Positions 51,380 through 61,671 of a stretch of DNA of 64,000 nt are shown piece by piece (positions within the stretch are counted from its first letter, which is position 1; every line of letters starts with the position of its first letter). Location: NCBI RefSeq assembly GCF_950023065.1, contig NC_088678.1:22062580-22126579 (forward strand), in the 5' to 3' direction. Below the pieces are notes generated by a model. The model saw only the letters and a list, made by a program, of their open reading frames with translations, made no database searches and was not told where the DNA came from. The position numbers and the translations under genes are program-made. The stretch comes from Planococcus citri. Taxonomy: Eukaryota > Arthropoda > Insecta > Hemiptera > Pseudococcidae.

Positions 51380-52640
51380 TTTTGTTTTATCCCAAAAATT
51401 ACTAAAAATAAAAACTGATGCTTTTTTGCAAAAAAAAAAACAAAACTCAAATTTTTTGAAAAATTAGCTCAAAAATTTCGTTTTTCTGTCAGAAAATGCC
51501 AAATGTTCCCTTTAATAAAATTCCCCTTTCCATCTTTTGTCTAAAATTGTGAAAAATGCTCAATTTCTTGTCAATAAATTATCAAAACTCTTGTTTTTTG
51601 TTAAAAATTGTCCACAATTTTCACATCTTACTAAAATTTTTCAGTAAACATTTTATTGCTAAAAATTTTTAAAAAACTCAATTTTTTTGAAAAATTACCT
51701 CAAACGTTTCGTTTTTCTATCAGAAATTGCCAAACGTTCCCTTTAATAAAATTCCCCGTTCCACCTTTTTCCTAAAATTGTGAAAAATGATCATTTTTTT
51801 GTCAATAAGTATAAAACTCTTGTTTTTTGTTAAAAATTGCCCACAATTTTCACTTCTCACTTACTAAAAATTTCCAATAGGTACCTGAACATTTTTTTGC
51901 TGAGAATTGACAAAAAGTTCAAGTTTTTTCCTTATCAAAAATTGTTCGAAAGCCCTGTCCTGTTTATAAAATTATTGCCAAAGCCTTGTTTTTTGACAAA
52001 AACTGCCAAAAAGTATGTTTTTTTTTTTCACCAAAGAATTTTAATAAGGTCTTATTTTTTGACAAAACTTTTAATTTTTCCAAAAACCGCTGGAAACTTT
52101 TACTTTTTAAAAAAAATGTTGTGTTTTTACTTAATTTATTTCCAAAGTCTTGCTTCTTTTGCCAAAAATTAGTGGGTACCTAACTGTTCAAAATTTACCA
52201 CTCAACTGACTCAACTTATCAATCTGCAAATAATTCTTCTTTTTGATTTTTTGCTGAAAATTTCGAAAAAGTTTCACTGTTTGTTTTGCTAAAAAGTTCT
52301 GAAAGCCACACCAGAATTTTCAACATCTCTTTTTTTGCCAACAATTAAATTAAACGTTTTTTTTTTGTCGAAAATTGCCAAAAATCCTCACTTTTTTTTA
52401 CTAAAAACAGTCAGTTAGTTTCACTTTTTTTTACCAAAAAGTTACGAAGCAATCTAATCATTTTGTTGTATAAATTCCGACCAAGTGTCCCTTTTTGCTT
52501 TTTTTAATCAATAATTTCCAAAAACCCCTGCTATTCGCGAAATTGTTGAAGTCTCAATCGATTTTTATTTTTTCAGTGATTTTTTTCTGCGTTTGTAACT
52601 TTTTTTGGTAATTTTCGATCACTTTTTTGTGAGTTTTTAA
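51380..52640. repeat. Degenerate tandem array, reverse orientation of the 4.6 kb array
   Basis: Variants of TTTTTTGACAAAAATTGCCA with AAAGTC or AACCTT spacers recur about every 40-60 bases. The block from about 51470-51640 is repeated almost unchanged at 51700-51870 (TTCCCTTTAATAAAATTCCC in both). The complement resembles the units at 4560-5330. Confidence 0.55.
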
Positions 52641-53424
52641 TTTTTTGATTACTTTTAAAGTCACTTTTTTTTTTGGAAAAACTCTCCTCTAAAATTGAAA
52701 CATTTGTAAGACAATTTCTGAACCTGAATTTTCAACAGAACATTTACATTAGTTGAGCTTTCACATCAAAAATTCAATAATGGGATTTTTCATCTTTTAA
52801 AGTGTAGATTTTGAATTTCTAAGCCTTGCCTATGAGGATTGACTTGCCCTTTCCCTTCTATAAATACCCCGGAAGCTCTATCCTCTGTTCTGTCCTTCTG
52901 CAAAGGTTCAAGACAGGGATGGAAAGCTAACTGAGTAGCGGATAGCTGAGGAAGTTTGGGATTTTTGAAAGCTAAAAGCTCTAGCCAAAAGCTTTATTTA
53001 TTCAGCTTTCTTTCAGCTTTTTAAAAAATTCATTTGGTTCAGTGAGTTTTTGTTTGAGTTCTTTTTGTTTTTTGATTTTCAGTTTTGACATTTTTGATTT
53101 TACTTTTCTCTAGTTTCAGTTTTCTTTTCTTTTCTCATGTTTTTTTTATCGTTGTGAATGTGAGTCTGAGTATTGTGAGTTTCCATTTTTCCTTTCTATT
53201 CAGTATTCATTCATTTCATTAAACAAAATTTGAATTGAAAAGCTGAAACTGAAAGCTAAAAGCTGATTAGCTGAACGCTGAGGAAGTTTGGGATTTTTGA
53301 AAGCTAAAAGCTAAAGCCAAAAGTTTCATCTTTCAGCTTTCCATCGTTCAAGAAGAATACGTTCACAATAATGACAAAGATGGTTTAAATTTTAAATTTT
53401 GAAATTTTTTAATTTTCAAAAAGG

Positions 53425-53440
53425 TAGGTTAGGTTAGGTT
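53425..53440. repeat. Short TTAGG-like telomeric word
   Basis: TAGGTTAGGTTAGGTT contains about three units of TTAGG, the insect telomere repeat. It is too short to be more than a chance or relic occurrence. Confidence 0.4.
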
Positions 53441-53513
53441 TGGACCGACGATTAGCCGAACGTGTTTTCAACGAAACACCTTATCAAAAAAATATGAAAA
53501 CAAACAAACACAT

Positions 53514-53738
53514 TCAAATTTTTATTCGTTTTATTTCTACATAAAATATTTGTGTTTCGTTGAAACGAATTAAATAATTAATAATTGTCGAAGTGACCGC
53601 ATCAAAAATGAATTTCAATCGTAAAATTTGATTCTCCTTCGTATTTGAGGTCAACTTTACGAATAATATGTTTCCTACATCTTCTACTAATCGTAACCTT
53701 ATCACTTCTTCAATGCAATGTTCGAACATTTCAATCAC
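53514..53738 (-). CDS. Possible small unknown protein, 74 residues
   Basis: An uninterrupted minus-strand frame starts MIEMFEHCIEEVIRLRLVED and ends VEIKRIKI. It has no low-complexity bias and begins 98 bases from the divergent NELFB start. AATAAA overlaps its end (CGAATAAAAATTTGA), which would be an unusually tight poly(A) signal. I do not recognise a family. It could be a real short gene using the NELFB promoter, or a chance frame in AT-rich DNA. Confidence 0.3.
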   Translation of the reverse strand: MIEMFEHCIEEVIRLRLVEDVGNILFVKLTSNTKENQILRLKFIFDAVTSTIINYLIRFNETQIFYVEIKRIKI

Positions 53739-53836
53739 ATAGAATCAATTTTCGTTGCTTTTCTTCCATTATACTTTAATTCTAACCGTAAAAATTTGAA
53801 ATAATTCGTAAATTAATCGAATCTACACAAGTCAAA
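53739..53836. promoter_or_regulatory. Upstream region of NELFB
   Basis: Short AT-rich leader before the NELFB start (CACAAGTCAAAATG). No named element is seen. It would be bidirectional if the small minus-strand frame is real. Confidence 0.35.
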
Positions 53837-55501
53837 ATGCAAGGAACAGGTCTCGAAGAAGTCGGTATCGCCGGTCAAGCGTACCTTAGAGATGCTCTAA
53901 CAAGTTGTACTGATCCATTACAAGCCATCGAAGAATTTCAGGTATGAAACTCGAATCATACAGCTGTAAATATATCCCATAATATTCAATTAATTACCTA
54001 CTCGATGTTTCTTTATAGCGAGAAAACGGTATCAGTTTACCATCTTTGAGACAGATGTTACCATTGTTGGATTTACACGGCGTAGCTAGACTGGAATTTC
54101 ATACTTCCATCTTAGAGGTTAGTAACCTAAATCTAGGAAATTATCAATTCATTTCTCAACATCGATTGTTCTAATTTCATATTTTGATACTTTGTCGTAC
54201 AGGAACTGAGGGATAAACTTACCTCCAAAATAAGCGAAATAGGACAGAAAGAAGGTCGTGAAAGGGATAAAAAATTGAAAGAATTATTAGTCCGTAGTTT
54301 CCCTTTAGTTAGGGTTAAACAGCTTAGGCCAGTTGTTATGGCCATCCTAAAATGTACCAACCACATCGAAGATAAATATTTGAAAGTTTTGGTGAGCGTT
54401 TTGTTTATTTCCAGAGTTCGAATCAGGAATACTGTACTAACATATTTAATTACTGTTTTAAAGGTTCGAGATCGAGAACTATACAACGATACAGATACCG
54501 AAGTTAAAAGACAGATATGGAGAGATAACCAATCATTATTTGGTGACGAAGTGTCTCCTTTGTTAACGCAGTATATTCGAGAAAAAGAAACCGTACTCTT
54601 TGATCATACCAATTTAACGAATCTATTTTTTAATCCATCTCCAAAGGTATAGACTGTCTCTTCAAATCAATACCCAGTGATGAAATCCGGTGATTACATA
54701 ATTTTCTTCGTTTTAGAACCGAAGACAAGGTGAAGTGGTTCAAAAACTTGCTCATATGATCGGATCCAGCGTTAAATTATACGACATGGTGTTACAGTTT
54801 TTACGTACGTTGTTTCTGCGCACTCATAACGTACATTATTGTACGTTAAGAGCTGAATTACTCATGGCTTTGCATGATCTCGAAGTGCAGGTAAAACCTT
54901 GCTCGTATTTTTAAAAATGAAATATCGATTGAGAAACATACATAGGTATCTGAAACGTGTGTATATTTTTCTCCTTCAGGATATCATATCTGTTGATCCT
55001 TGTCATAAATTCACATGGTGCTTAGATGCTTGTATTAGGGAGCGAAATGTTGATATCAAGAGATCTCGAGAATTACAGGTATGATCGAAATATTTGTACA
55101 TTTATCTTGCTGCGATGTTCTATATCAACATTGTTTGTTACACAGGGGTTCTTGGATAGTGTAAAAAGAGGTCAGGAGCAAGTGCTGGGTGATCTATCGA
55201 TGATTTTATGTGACCCTTATGCTATCAATTTTCTTGCTACTTCTGCCATGAAGATATTACATCATTTGATCAATAATGAGTCTTTACCGAGGGTAAATAT
55301 TTATTTTTTTTTACACAAATATGTCTTGAAAAGTTGAAAGTATCTGATTGGAATTGTTATTTTGCAGGATAATACCATTTTAACTCTACTTTTGAGGATG
55401 TTGGCATTAGGACTCAGTGCCTGGGTGATGATCGACTCTCAAGTAGGTTCCAATTCAATGTCGTCACTTCTTCCTCTATCTATCTCGTATTCATTTCGTT
55501 T

Positions 55502-55535
<34 letters not shown>

Positions 55536-56359
55536 GGAATTCAAAGAACCTAAATTAGACAGCCAAGTAGTTACGAAATTCATGCCTGCGTTAATGTCAC
55601 TGATGGTAGACGACCAAGTTCGAACTCTGAATAGTAAAATGCCTCCAGATGAACGTGAATCTGCCATCACCATCATCGAGCATTCCGGTACGTTAAGAAT
55701 AAATTTTAGGCCAGCTTAAAATTTCAAGAAAAATCCACATTCACTGTTTTTCTGCATTTTAGGTCCAATTCCGGATGCTGTTCAAGCGTATATTCAAGAA
55801 AGTAGCGTAGCTAGTATAATTGCCATTTATTACACTTTACATACTGCCAAAGTCAAGGATAGAGTAGGCCTAATGAGAATATTAGGTTCTTTATCGAATT
55901 GCGACAGCGATCGAGCTTTTGAAGACCCATTTCTTCATTCATTGGTAAAAAAAAATACTCTAATTGAGTTCTGGCTGTATTCGAGACATGCCTAATGTGA
56001 TTGATAATTCGTAGGTTTCTTTATTCATCCAACAAGCGGACGAATTTTCAGCCGAAGACTTTTGTACGGTCGTCTTCGATGAATTTTTCTATCCTGGATT
56101 GGCTCGTGAAAACGTCACTCGTCACGTTCTGAAATTATTATGGTATATTCATCCCAAGCTACCAGTTTCGAGATTAAACACTCTGGTGAAAATGCTGCAA
56201 CCTACTTATCAACACAACGAAGCTGTTCATTCGCTTTATGAAATGCTGCATGAGAAAATTAACAACGATAGCGAACCTAACCAAAGTTCAGCCGTTTCTC
56301 CGGATCCGGATGATTTGAATTCGCCTTTAATGAGCGTGCCTACTCCAGCACCTTTATAA
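53837..56359 (+). CDS. NELFB: Negative elongation factor subunit B (COBRA1)
   Basis: Eleven exons join in phase: 53837-53941, 54019-54117, 54203-54391, 54464-54646, 54717-54890, 54980-55078, 55146-55292, 55368-55442, 55537-55687, 55763-55944 and 56015-56359. They give 582 residues (human 580). NELF-B is a helical-repeat subunit of the complex that holds RNA polymerase II in the promoter-proximal pause. Very high identity is seen in EVKRQIWRDNQSLFGDEVSP, RRQGEVVQKLAHMIG, VKLYDMVLQFLRTLFLRTHN, VDPCHKFTWCLDACIRER and GQEQVLGDLSMILCDP. The extreme C-terminus VPTPAPL matches human VPAPAPL. Introns are 57-102 bases, typical of this window. Confidence 0.96.
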
Positions 56360-56494
56360 CGAATACTGTATAGAATCTTCTCTTATTCGTCTCTGAATTA
56401 GATATTTTTCATCATTTTACATTTTCATTGAAATGTGTGATATTTTAAGAAGGATGTTGTGTACTTGTAAAATTTTTTTTTTTGTAAATTTTGA

Positions 56495-56500
56495 AATAAA
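56495..56500 (+). terminator. Poly(A) signal of NELFB
   Basis: AATAAA lies 136 bases after the stop, preceded by a T-run and followed by T-rich sequence. Confidence 0.6.
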
Positions 56501-56864
56501 AGTTTTTTATTTGCTGGCGATTTATTTTTCATTTTTTATAGGGGGGAAAAATATGAACGACAGAAATCACACGCTTATCGTGAACGTAGAATATTTCGAA
56601 TTATCGTGCAATGTGCGATTGTATACCTATGTACCTATATAATTTAACCTTCGTAAGAAAAATATCGTGTAAAAATACCCGAGAAGTCGTATGTGTTATG
56701 CTATCAAGTGTGAATCTTTTTTTTCAAGGATAAGGTTATCTAATAAATATGTAATTTAAAATTTTCGGTTGGGAGTGTGACTCGTAAAATAAACAGTTGG
56801 AGTGCTAACATAAATACGAACTGCATAGCAGCGATCAAGACGTGTATGAGAGTGCTGTGAAAAA

Positions 56865-59800
56865 ATGTTCAAATTTACCGCAATAGTAATTGCGCTTATC
56901 AGTGCAACCGTATTTTATGTAATTTTCAAGGAGCCTCCTCCTCTTCCGCAAATACCAGAAGTACAGTGGAGGGATGATGCTGTACAAGATACGCAGTTAC
57001 ATCCTTTCAGCATAAATGTGTCGGAAAAAGTAAATATTTTTTAATGTTTATTTATTTTATTAAAATAAGTTACATGCGCAGGAACTTTTTCAGGTCTGGA
57101 AAATTTAAGAAATTTGCTATAAATCGATATATAATAATTAGATATTGTCGTCATTTTTGATACCGCTGAGTGCTCGGAAATTTTGCCGCAATATTTGGCA
57201 ATCTGCCAATCTCCATTAAGTTATTTATTTTATTGTGCATTCGTGTGGTATTAATTATTAATTAACCGTGAATTTTATCGATTACTTTATCGCATTCGAT
57301 TTAGGGATCAAATTTCACACTTCTCAAATGGCTGAATGAAAAATAACAAGAACCATTTAGCCTAGTCCAATATTATTTTGTATTCAATTCAATTCAAAAT
57401 TCAAATTCAAATTAGCCTAGGGCATTATCGATTGTACAGGGTGCCCAGAAATATCGTGAACCCCTAACAAAGTTTTCTGCTGAGAATTTCGGTTGGTCAC
57501 AGTGAATGATAATAATGATAGCACATGATTGGTTGTTAGACTGAGATGATAACATTCCACCAATCAAATGTATCTATTTCACGTTGCCAACCTATATTTT
57601 TAATAAAAAACTTTCTTTGGGGTTCACGAAATCACGATATTTCTGGGCACCCTGTATGTAGAAAATTACCGCATTACGTTGCAGAATTTCCAGTAATTCT
57701 TGAGAATTTCCCAAAACCTCTACCTACTTATTTCCATTCGATTATTTTGAGTTCGATAATCGATTTCACTTAAAATTCTGCTGACTGGGCACGAATTCCA
57801 AAAAGTCAAAAAAATTCCAGCTTACGCAAACGAGCGCTGAATGAAAACAGCTGAATTTTTTACGAATACGAATTTCTAAATGAAAGTGCCCTGTAATTAG
57901 TAATTACGTTCCGAAGAAAGCTTTGATTCATGTAAAGTATTCGCTCATTACGTACATAAAATCACCGGTGACGAATAAGCCACGTATTATATAAATCTAA
58001 CTCGTATATTCGGTACTTTTTTGGATGTGTTTGCTGGTCGGTAATCGGTGTTAGTAAAGTGTTCCCGAACTCTATTTCATCTCCACAATGGGCTTAGACA
58101 TCGAACTCTTCCGTGCGGATAAAGGAGGTAATCCAGACCTAGTAAGAACTTCGCAGAAAAACAGGTATAAAAATGTCCAACTCGTCGACGAAGTTATCGA
58201 AGCTGATTCCGAGTGGCGAACGTTACGTCACAAAACCGATAATTTCAACAAGTTGAAAAACACTTGCAGTAAAGCGATCGGCGAGCTTATGAAAAAACAA
58301 CGTGCAGCTTCTTCCGGCGAAGCAGGTACCGAAGAAGCTCTGAATTTGGATTTAGAGCACTTGAACGAGTATTTCAAAACTTTGAGCTTTCTCGACGGAA
58401 GCGTACCTACCTCGGCTGATGCTTACGTATTCGCTAAAATCAAAGGAGACGTTACTCCGGAATCTCTCGACAAATTCGAGAACCTTGCGAGGTGGTTTAA
58501 AACCATGTCATCTTACAAAGACGACGATTTCAGAAAGTTCGGCGAATCGGAGAAATTCAAGAACCAATTCTTACCTCCGAATTTCTTCAGAGATGATATC
58601 ACTCTAGATGATTTGAAAGGATTATCGTTAGCTCAGCTGAAAGCGTTCAGAATACTGATCGACGATGCGCTCGTAGCCAATGAAAAGAAAATGATCGAAG
58701 TTGAACTCAAACGTACTCAATCGTTGGAAAAAATTGGTAATTTATTACACGAGTCTGTACCCATCAACGATAACGAAGATTTCAACGCTGTCGTCGAAAC
58801 GTTCGGTGATTGCGAAATTCGTCACAAGTATTCTCACGTAGATCTTATCTCGATGATCGATGGCGTCGATGCTGAAATGGGAGCTGTCGTATCCGGTAGC
58901 AGAGGTTACTACCTGAAAGGACCTGCTGTCTGTCTACAAGTCGCCTTAGTTCAAGAATGCATTCATCGATGGCTAGAGCTCGGATATACGCCCCTTTATA
59001 CTCCGTTCTTTATGAATAAAGAAATCATGCAAGAGGTCGCTCAATTAGCCCAGTTCGACGAAGAACTCTATAAAGTGATCGGTAAAGGTAGCGAAAAATC
59101 GGACGACGCTAGCGTCGACGAAAAATACCTGATCGCTACTTCCGAGCAACCTATCTGCGCTCTGCATCGAGACCAATGGATTTCCGAAGGCGACCTGCCC
59201 ATTAAATACGTAGGAATATCGACCTGTTTCCGCCAAGAAGTAGGATCCCATGGTCGAGACACCAGAGGAATATTCCGAGTACACCAGTTCGAAAAAGTAG
59301 AACAGTTCGTGATCACTTCGCCATTCGATAACAAGTCGTGGGAAGCTTTCGACGAGATGATCAATAACTCCAAAGGTTTCTACGAAGCTTTGGGAGTATC
59401 CTACAGGATAGTTAATATCGTATCCGGTGCTTTGAACGACGCCGCTTCGAAAAAATACGATTTAGAAGCCTGGTTTCCGGGTTCCGGTGCTTTTCGAGAA
59501 TTGGTATCGTGCAGTAATTGTTTAGACTATCAATCTAGAAGATTGCTTATTCGTTATGGTAAAACGAAAAAAATGAACGCTCAAACCGACTACGTTCATA
59601 TGCTGAACGCTACCGCTTGCGCTATCACCAGAGTAATTTGCGTTATATTAGAAACCTATCAGACAGAAACCGGCGTCAAAGTACCGGAAATTCTTAAAAA
59701 ATACATGCCGGCCAAATATAAAGAAGAAATACCGTTTGTTAAAGCGGCTCCTATCGATTTACAAGAAACTAAGAAACAGAAGAAGCAAAAAGAAGGCATG

Positions 59801-61671
59801 CAAAAGAAGAAATAATCGACGTTGTTAGGAAACCTTTTTTTTTAAACGCCACTTTTTGTAATTTATTCTCTTTTCGAGCGTATTTATTATTTTCATATCG
59901 TTAATTTTTTTCTCTCTGCTCGTATAATTTACCTACGAGTGTGTGAAATCAATAAAGTGTTTATTAATTTCGACTTGATTCGTTGACAATATAGTTATTT
60001 TGTAATTATATGAGCATTACGCCAGGAATAAAACGACAATTTAGTAATGAAAAGATTTCAGGGTCGTTTTCGCTCGCTTATTTACACGTATACGGTCATA
60101 GAAAATGAAAGTAACACGTTACAAGAAGCACACGTTTGCTGACATGTTCGTGATTGGGATTGGAAGGTGTTTGATGAACAGTGTTGCCAGCTTTTAAATT
60201 GAGTTTGATGAATTTACGAGCAATATATTTTAGTAAATAGGTTGAATTAAAATTTTCTTGGAGTTTTTTCATCGAAGGGAACAAATCAGGAAGTTCGAGG
60301 ATGAGATTTGGGGGAACTTGAAGACTCAGTTATCTTGATATTACCTATCTCATACTCGTAGAAGGCACACAAATCTCGCTAAAATTTATTCCTACGTATT
60401 CTAAAAATAATCGATGTGTTTTCCACAGGTTTTGGATTCGCTGAAACAACAATTAAAAAGTACCACTTACGTAGCTCCTCTGAAAAACGTTAATTTCACC
60501 TACGGTTTCGACTCCAACCAGCTTCAAAAAATCATCACTTACTGGGAGAAAAATTACCAATGGAGAAATCGAGAAAAACTTCTGAACTCGGTTCCTCATT
60601 ACCGAACGAAAATCTTGGGTTTGAATATCCATTTCATTCATATAAAGCAAAACCCAAATACCAAAACAACGAAGAAAGTCCTACCTTTGCTACTCCTTCA
60701 CGGATGGCCGGGTTCGGTTAAAGAATTTTACAGCGTGTTTCCATTATTAAGCAAAGTGCAAGAAAAATACGACTTTGTGTTCGAAATTGTGGCCCCATCT
60801 TTGCCCGGATATGGGTTCTCGGATGGTGCTCAGTATCCAGGATTTGGAACCGCTCAAATAGCTCAGATTTCAAAATTACTTATGGAGAGATTAGGTCATA
60901 AGAAGTTCTATGTGCAAGGAGGTGATTGGGGTTCGCTGATTGGTACCGATTTGGCCACCTTGTATCCTGAAAGGTATTTCAAAATCGGAAGCAAATATTT
61001 TTTCACAAACTGTTGATAGATCATTAAAATATAATTTGAATTATTTTAGCGTTATTGGATTCCATAACAATATGTGTCCTATGCCAAACAATCTGAAGTC
61101 GTATGTTCAACTATTCATTGGAAGTTTTTGGCCAGAATTATACGCAGATAAAGCATTCCAACATCGACTCTATCCTTTATCGAGTACGTTCAGTTATCTA
61201 ATGACAGAATCGGGTTATATGCATCTTCAAGCCACAAAACCAGATACCGTTGGTAATAAATCAATCATTTTTCAATTATCTAGTACCTATTCTAGTTTAC
61301 TTAGGTAACTACTTTTCGTTATTCTCATGCAATAATAATAGGCTAATGAGAAGTCAAACTTATTATTAGGCCTAGAGTATCATTCATTTACGTGTGATTA
61401 TCTTATTGTTTTTTACAGGTGTAGCTTTATCAAACTCACCGGCTGGTTTGGCTGCTTATATTTTGGAAAAATTTTCAACCTGGATGAATTACAACTATCG
61501 TGACCTACCTGACGGTGGATTTGATCCTAAAAGCTTTGAAGGAAGACATTACACTTTGGATGATTTATTAGATAACGTGATGATCTACTGGACTACGAAC
61601 TCGATCACTACATCGATGCGTTTGTACAGCGAAAATTTCAATAAAGAACGCCGCTCTATGAATTTAGAAAG
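56865..61671 (+). CDS. JHEH: Microsomal epoxide hydrolase, juvenile-hormone epoxide hydrolase type (3' end outside window)
   Basis: Four exons are visible: 56865-57029, 60429-60973, 61050-61252 and 61419-61671, all in matching phase. Exon 1 gives a signal-anchor start (MFKFTAIVIALISATVFYVI) followed by the HPFSIN motif seen as KPFKI in relatives. Exon 2 holds the oxyanion motif HGWPGS (about residue 146) and the nucleophile in GGDWGS (about residue 221, human Asp226). Exon 3 has LMTESGYMHLQATKPDTVG with a tyrosine expected to act as proton donor, and exon 4 has SPAGLAAYILEKFSTW and VMIYWTTNSITTSMRLY. The enzyme opens juvenile hormone or other epoxides at the ER membrane. The catalytic His exon (GGHFAA motif) is not found before 64000, so it must lie to the right. 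Intron 1 (3.4 kb) contains a MITE and the whole SerRS gene on the same strand. Confidence 0.9.
57435..57656 (+). mobile_element. Mariner-type MITE, copy 3 (JHEH intron 1)
   Basis: The inverted ends TACAGGGTGCCCAGAAATAT and TTTCTGGGCACCCTGTA are intact and continue inward through CGTGAACCCC. An 8-bp stutter (CACGAAATCACGATAT) sits near the right end. It has the same orientation as copy 2 and strong similarity over its whole length. Confidence 0.88.
58088..59815 (+). CDS. SerRS: Cytosolic seryl-tRNA synthetase with an inserted GST-C-like domain
   Basis: One uninterrupted exon of 575 residues; cytosolic SerRS is usually about 500-515. It charges tRNA-Ser (and tRNA-Sec). The N-terminus (MGLDIELFRADKGGNPDLVR) and the class II core are clear: motif 1 around GYTPLYTPFFM, the ATSEQP loop, motif 2 TCFRQEVGSHGRDTRGIFRV, and motif 3 LNATACAITRVICVILE with its arginine. 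A Lys-rich tail ends in KKK. Residues about 83-150 are extra: LEHLNEYFKTLSFLDGSVPT, SADAYVFAKI and LARWFKTMSSY align with the GST-C-like N-terminal domain of eEF1B-beta. The insert lies where human SerRS has its small insertion near residues 75-97; SerRS sequence resumes at about 172 (LDDLKGLSLAQLKAFRILID). The gene is nested in JHEH intron 1, same strand, with its own leader and poly(A) signal. Confidence 0.95.
   Translation: MGLDIELFRADKGGNPDLVRTSQKNRYKNVQLVDEVIEADSEWRTLRHKTDNFNKLKNTCSKAIGELMKKQRAASSGEAGTEEALNLDLEHLNEYFKTLSFLDGSVPTSADAYVFAKIKGDVTPESLDKFENLARWFKTMSSYKDDDFRKFGESEKFKNQFLPPNFFRDDITLDDLKGLSLAQLKAFRILIDDALVANEKKMIEVELKRTQSLEKIGNLLHESVPINDNEDFNAVVETFGDCEIRHKYSHVDLISMIDGVDAEMGAVVSGSRGYYLKGPAVCLQVALVQECIHRWLELGYTPLYTPFFMNKEIMQEVAQLAQFDEELYKVIGKGSEKSDDASVDEKYLIATSEQPICALHRDQWISEGDLPIKYVGISTCFRQEVGSHGRDTRGIFRVHQFEKVEQFVITSPFDNKSWEAFDEMINNSKGFYEALGVSYRIVNIVSGALNDAASKKYDLEAWFPGSGAFRELVSCSNCLDYQSRRLLIRYGKTKKMNAQTDYVHMLNATACAITRVICVILETYQTETGVKVPEILKKYMPAKYKEEIPFVKAAPIDLQETKKQKKQKEGMQKKK
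59951..59956 (+). terminator. Poly(A) signal of SerRS
   Basis: AATAAA followed by GTGTTTATT, 136 bases after the stop. Being inside the JHEH intron, it would have to be ignored by the longer transcript. Confidence 0.65.

Larger units (their letters stand above)
50500..53513. other. Gene-free AT-rich stretch between rhinoceros and NELFB
   Basis: No coding region can be supported. Most of it (about 51.4-52.6 kb) is a degenerate repeat array described separately. At 52940-53340 the words AGCTGA and GAAAGCTAAAAGCT are repeated in diverged copies. Confidence 0.6.

Noticed and set aside
53425..53440. Interstitial telomere array
   Set aside because: Only about three TTAGG units; too short to be claimed as a telomeric relic.
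54405..54425. AGTTCGAATC, resembling a tRNA B box
   Set aside because: It lies inside a NELFB intron with no A box or foldable cloverleaf around it.
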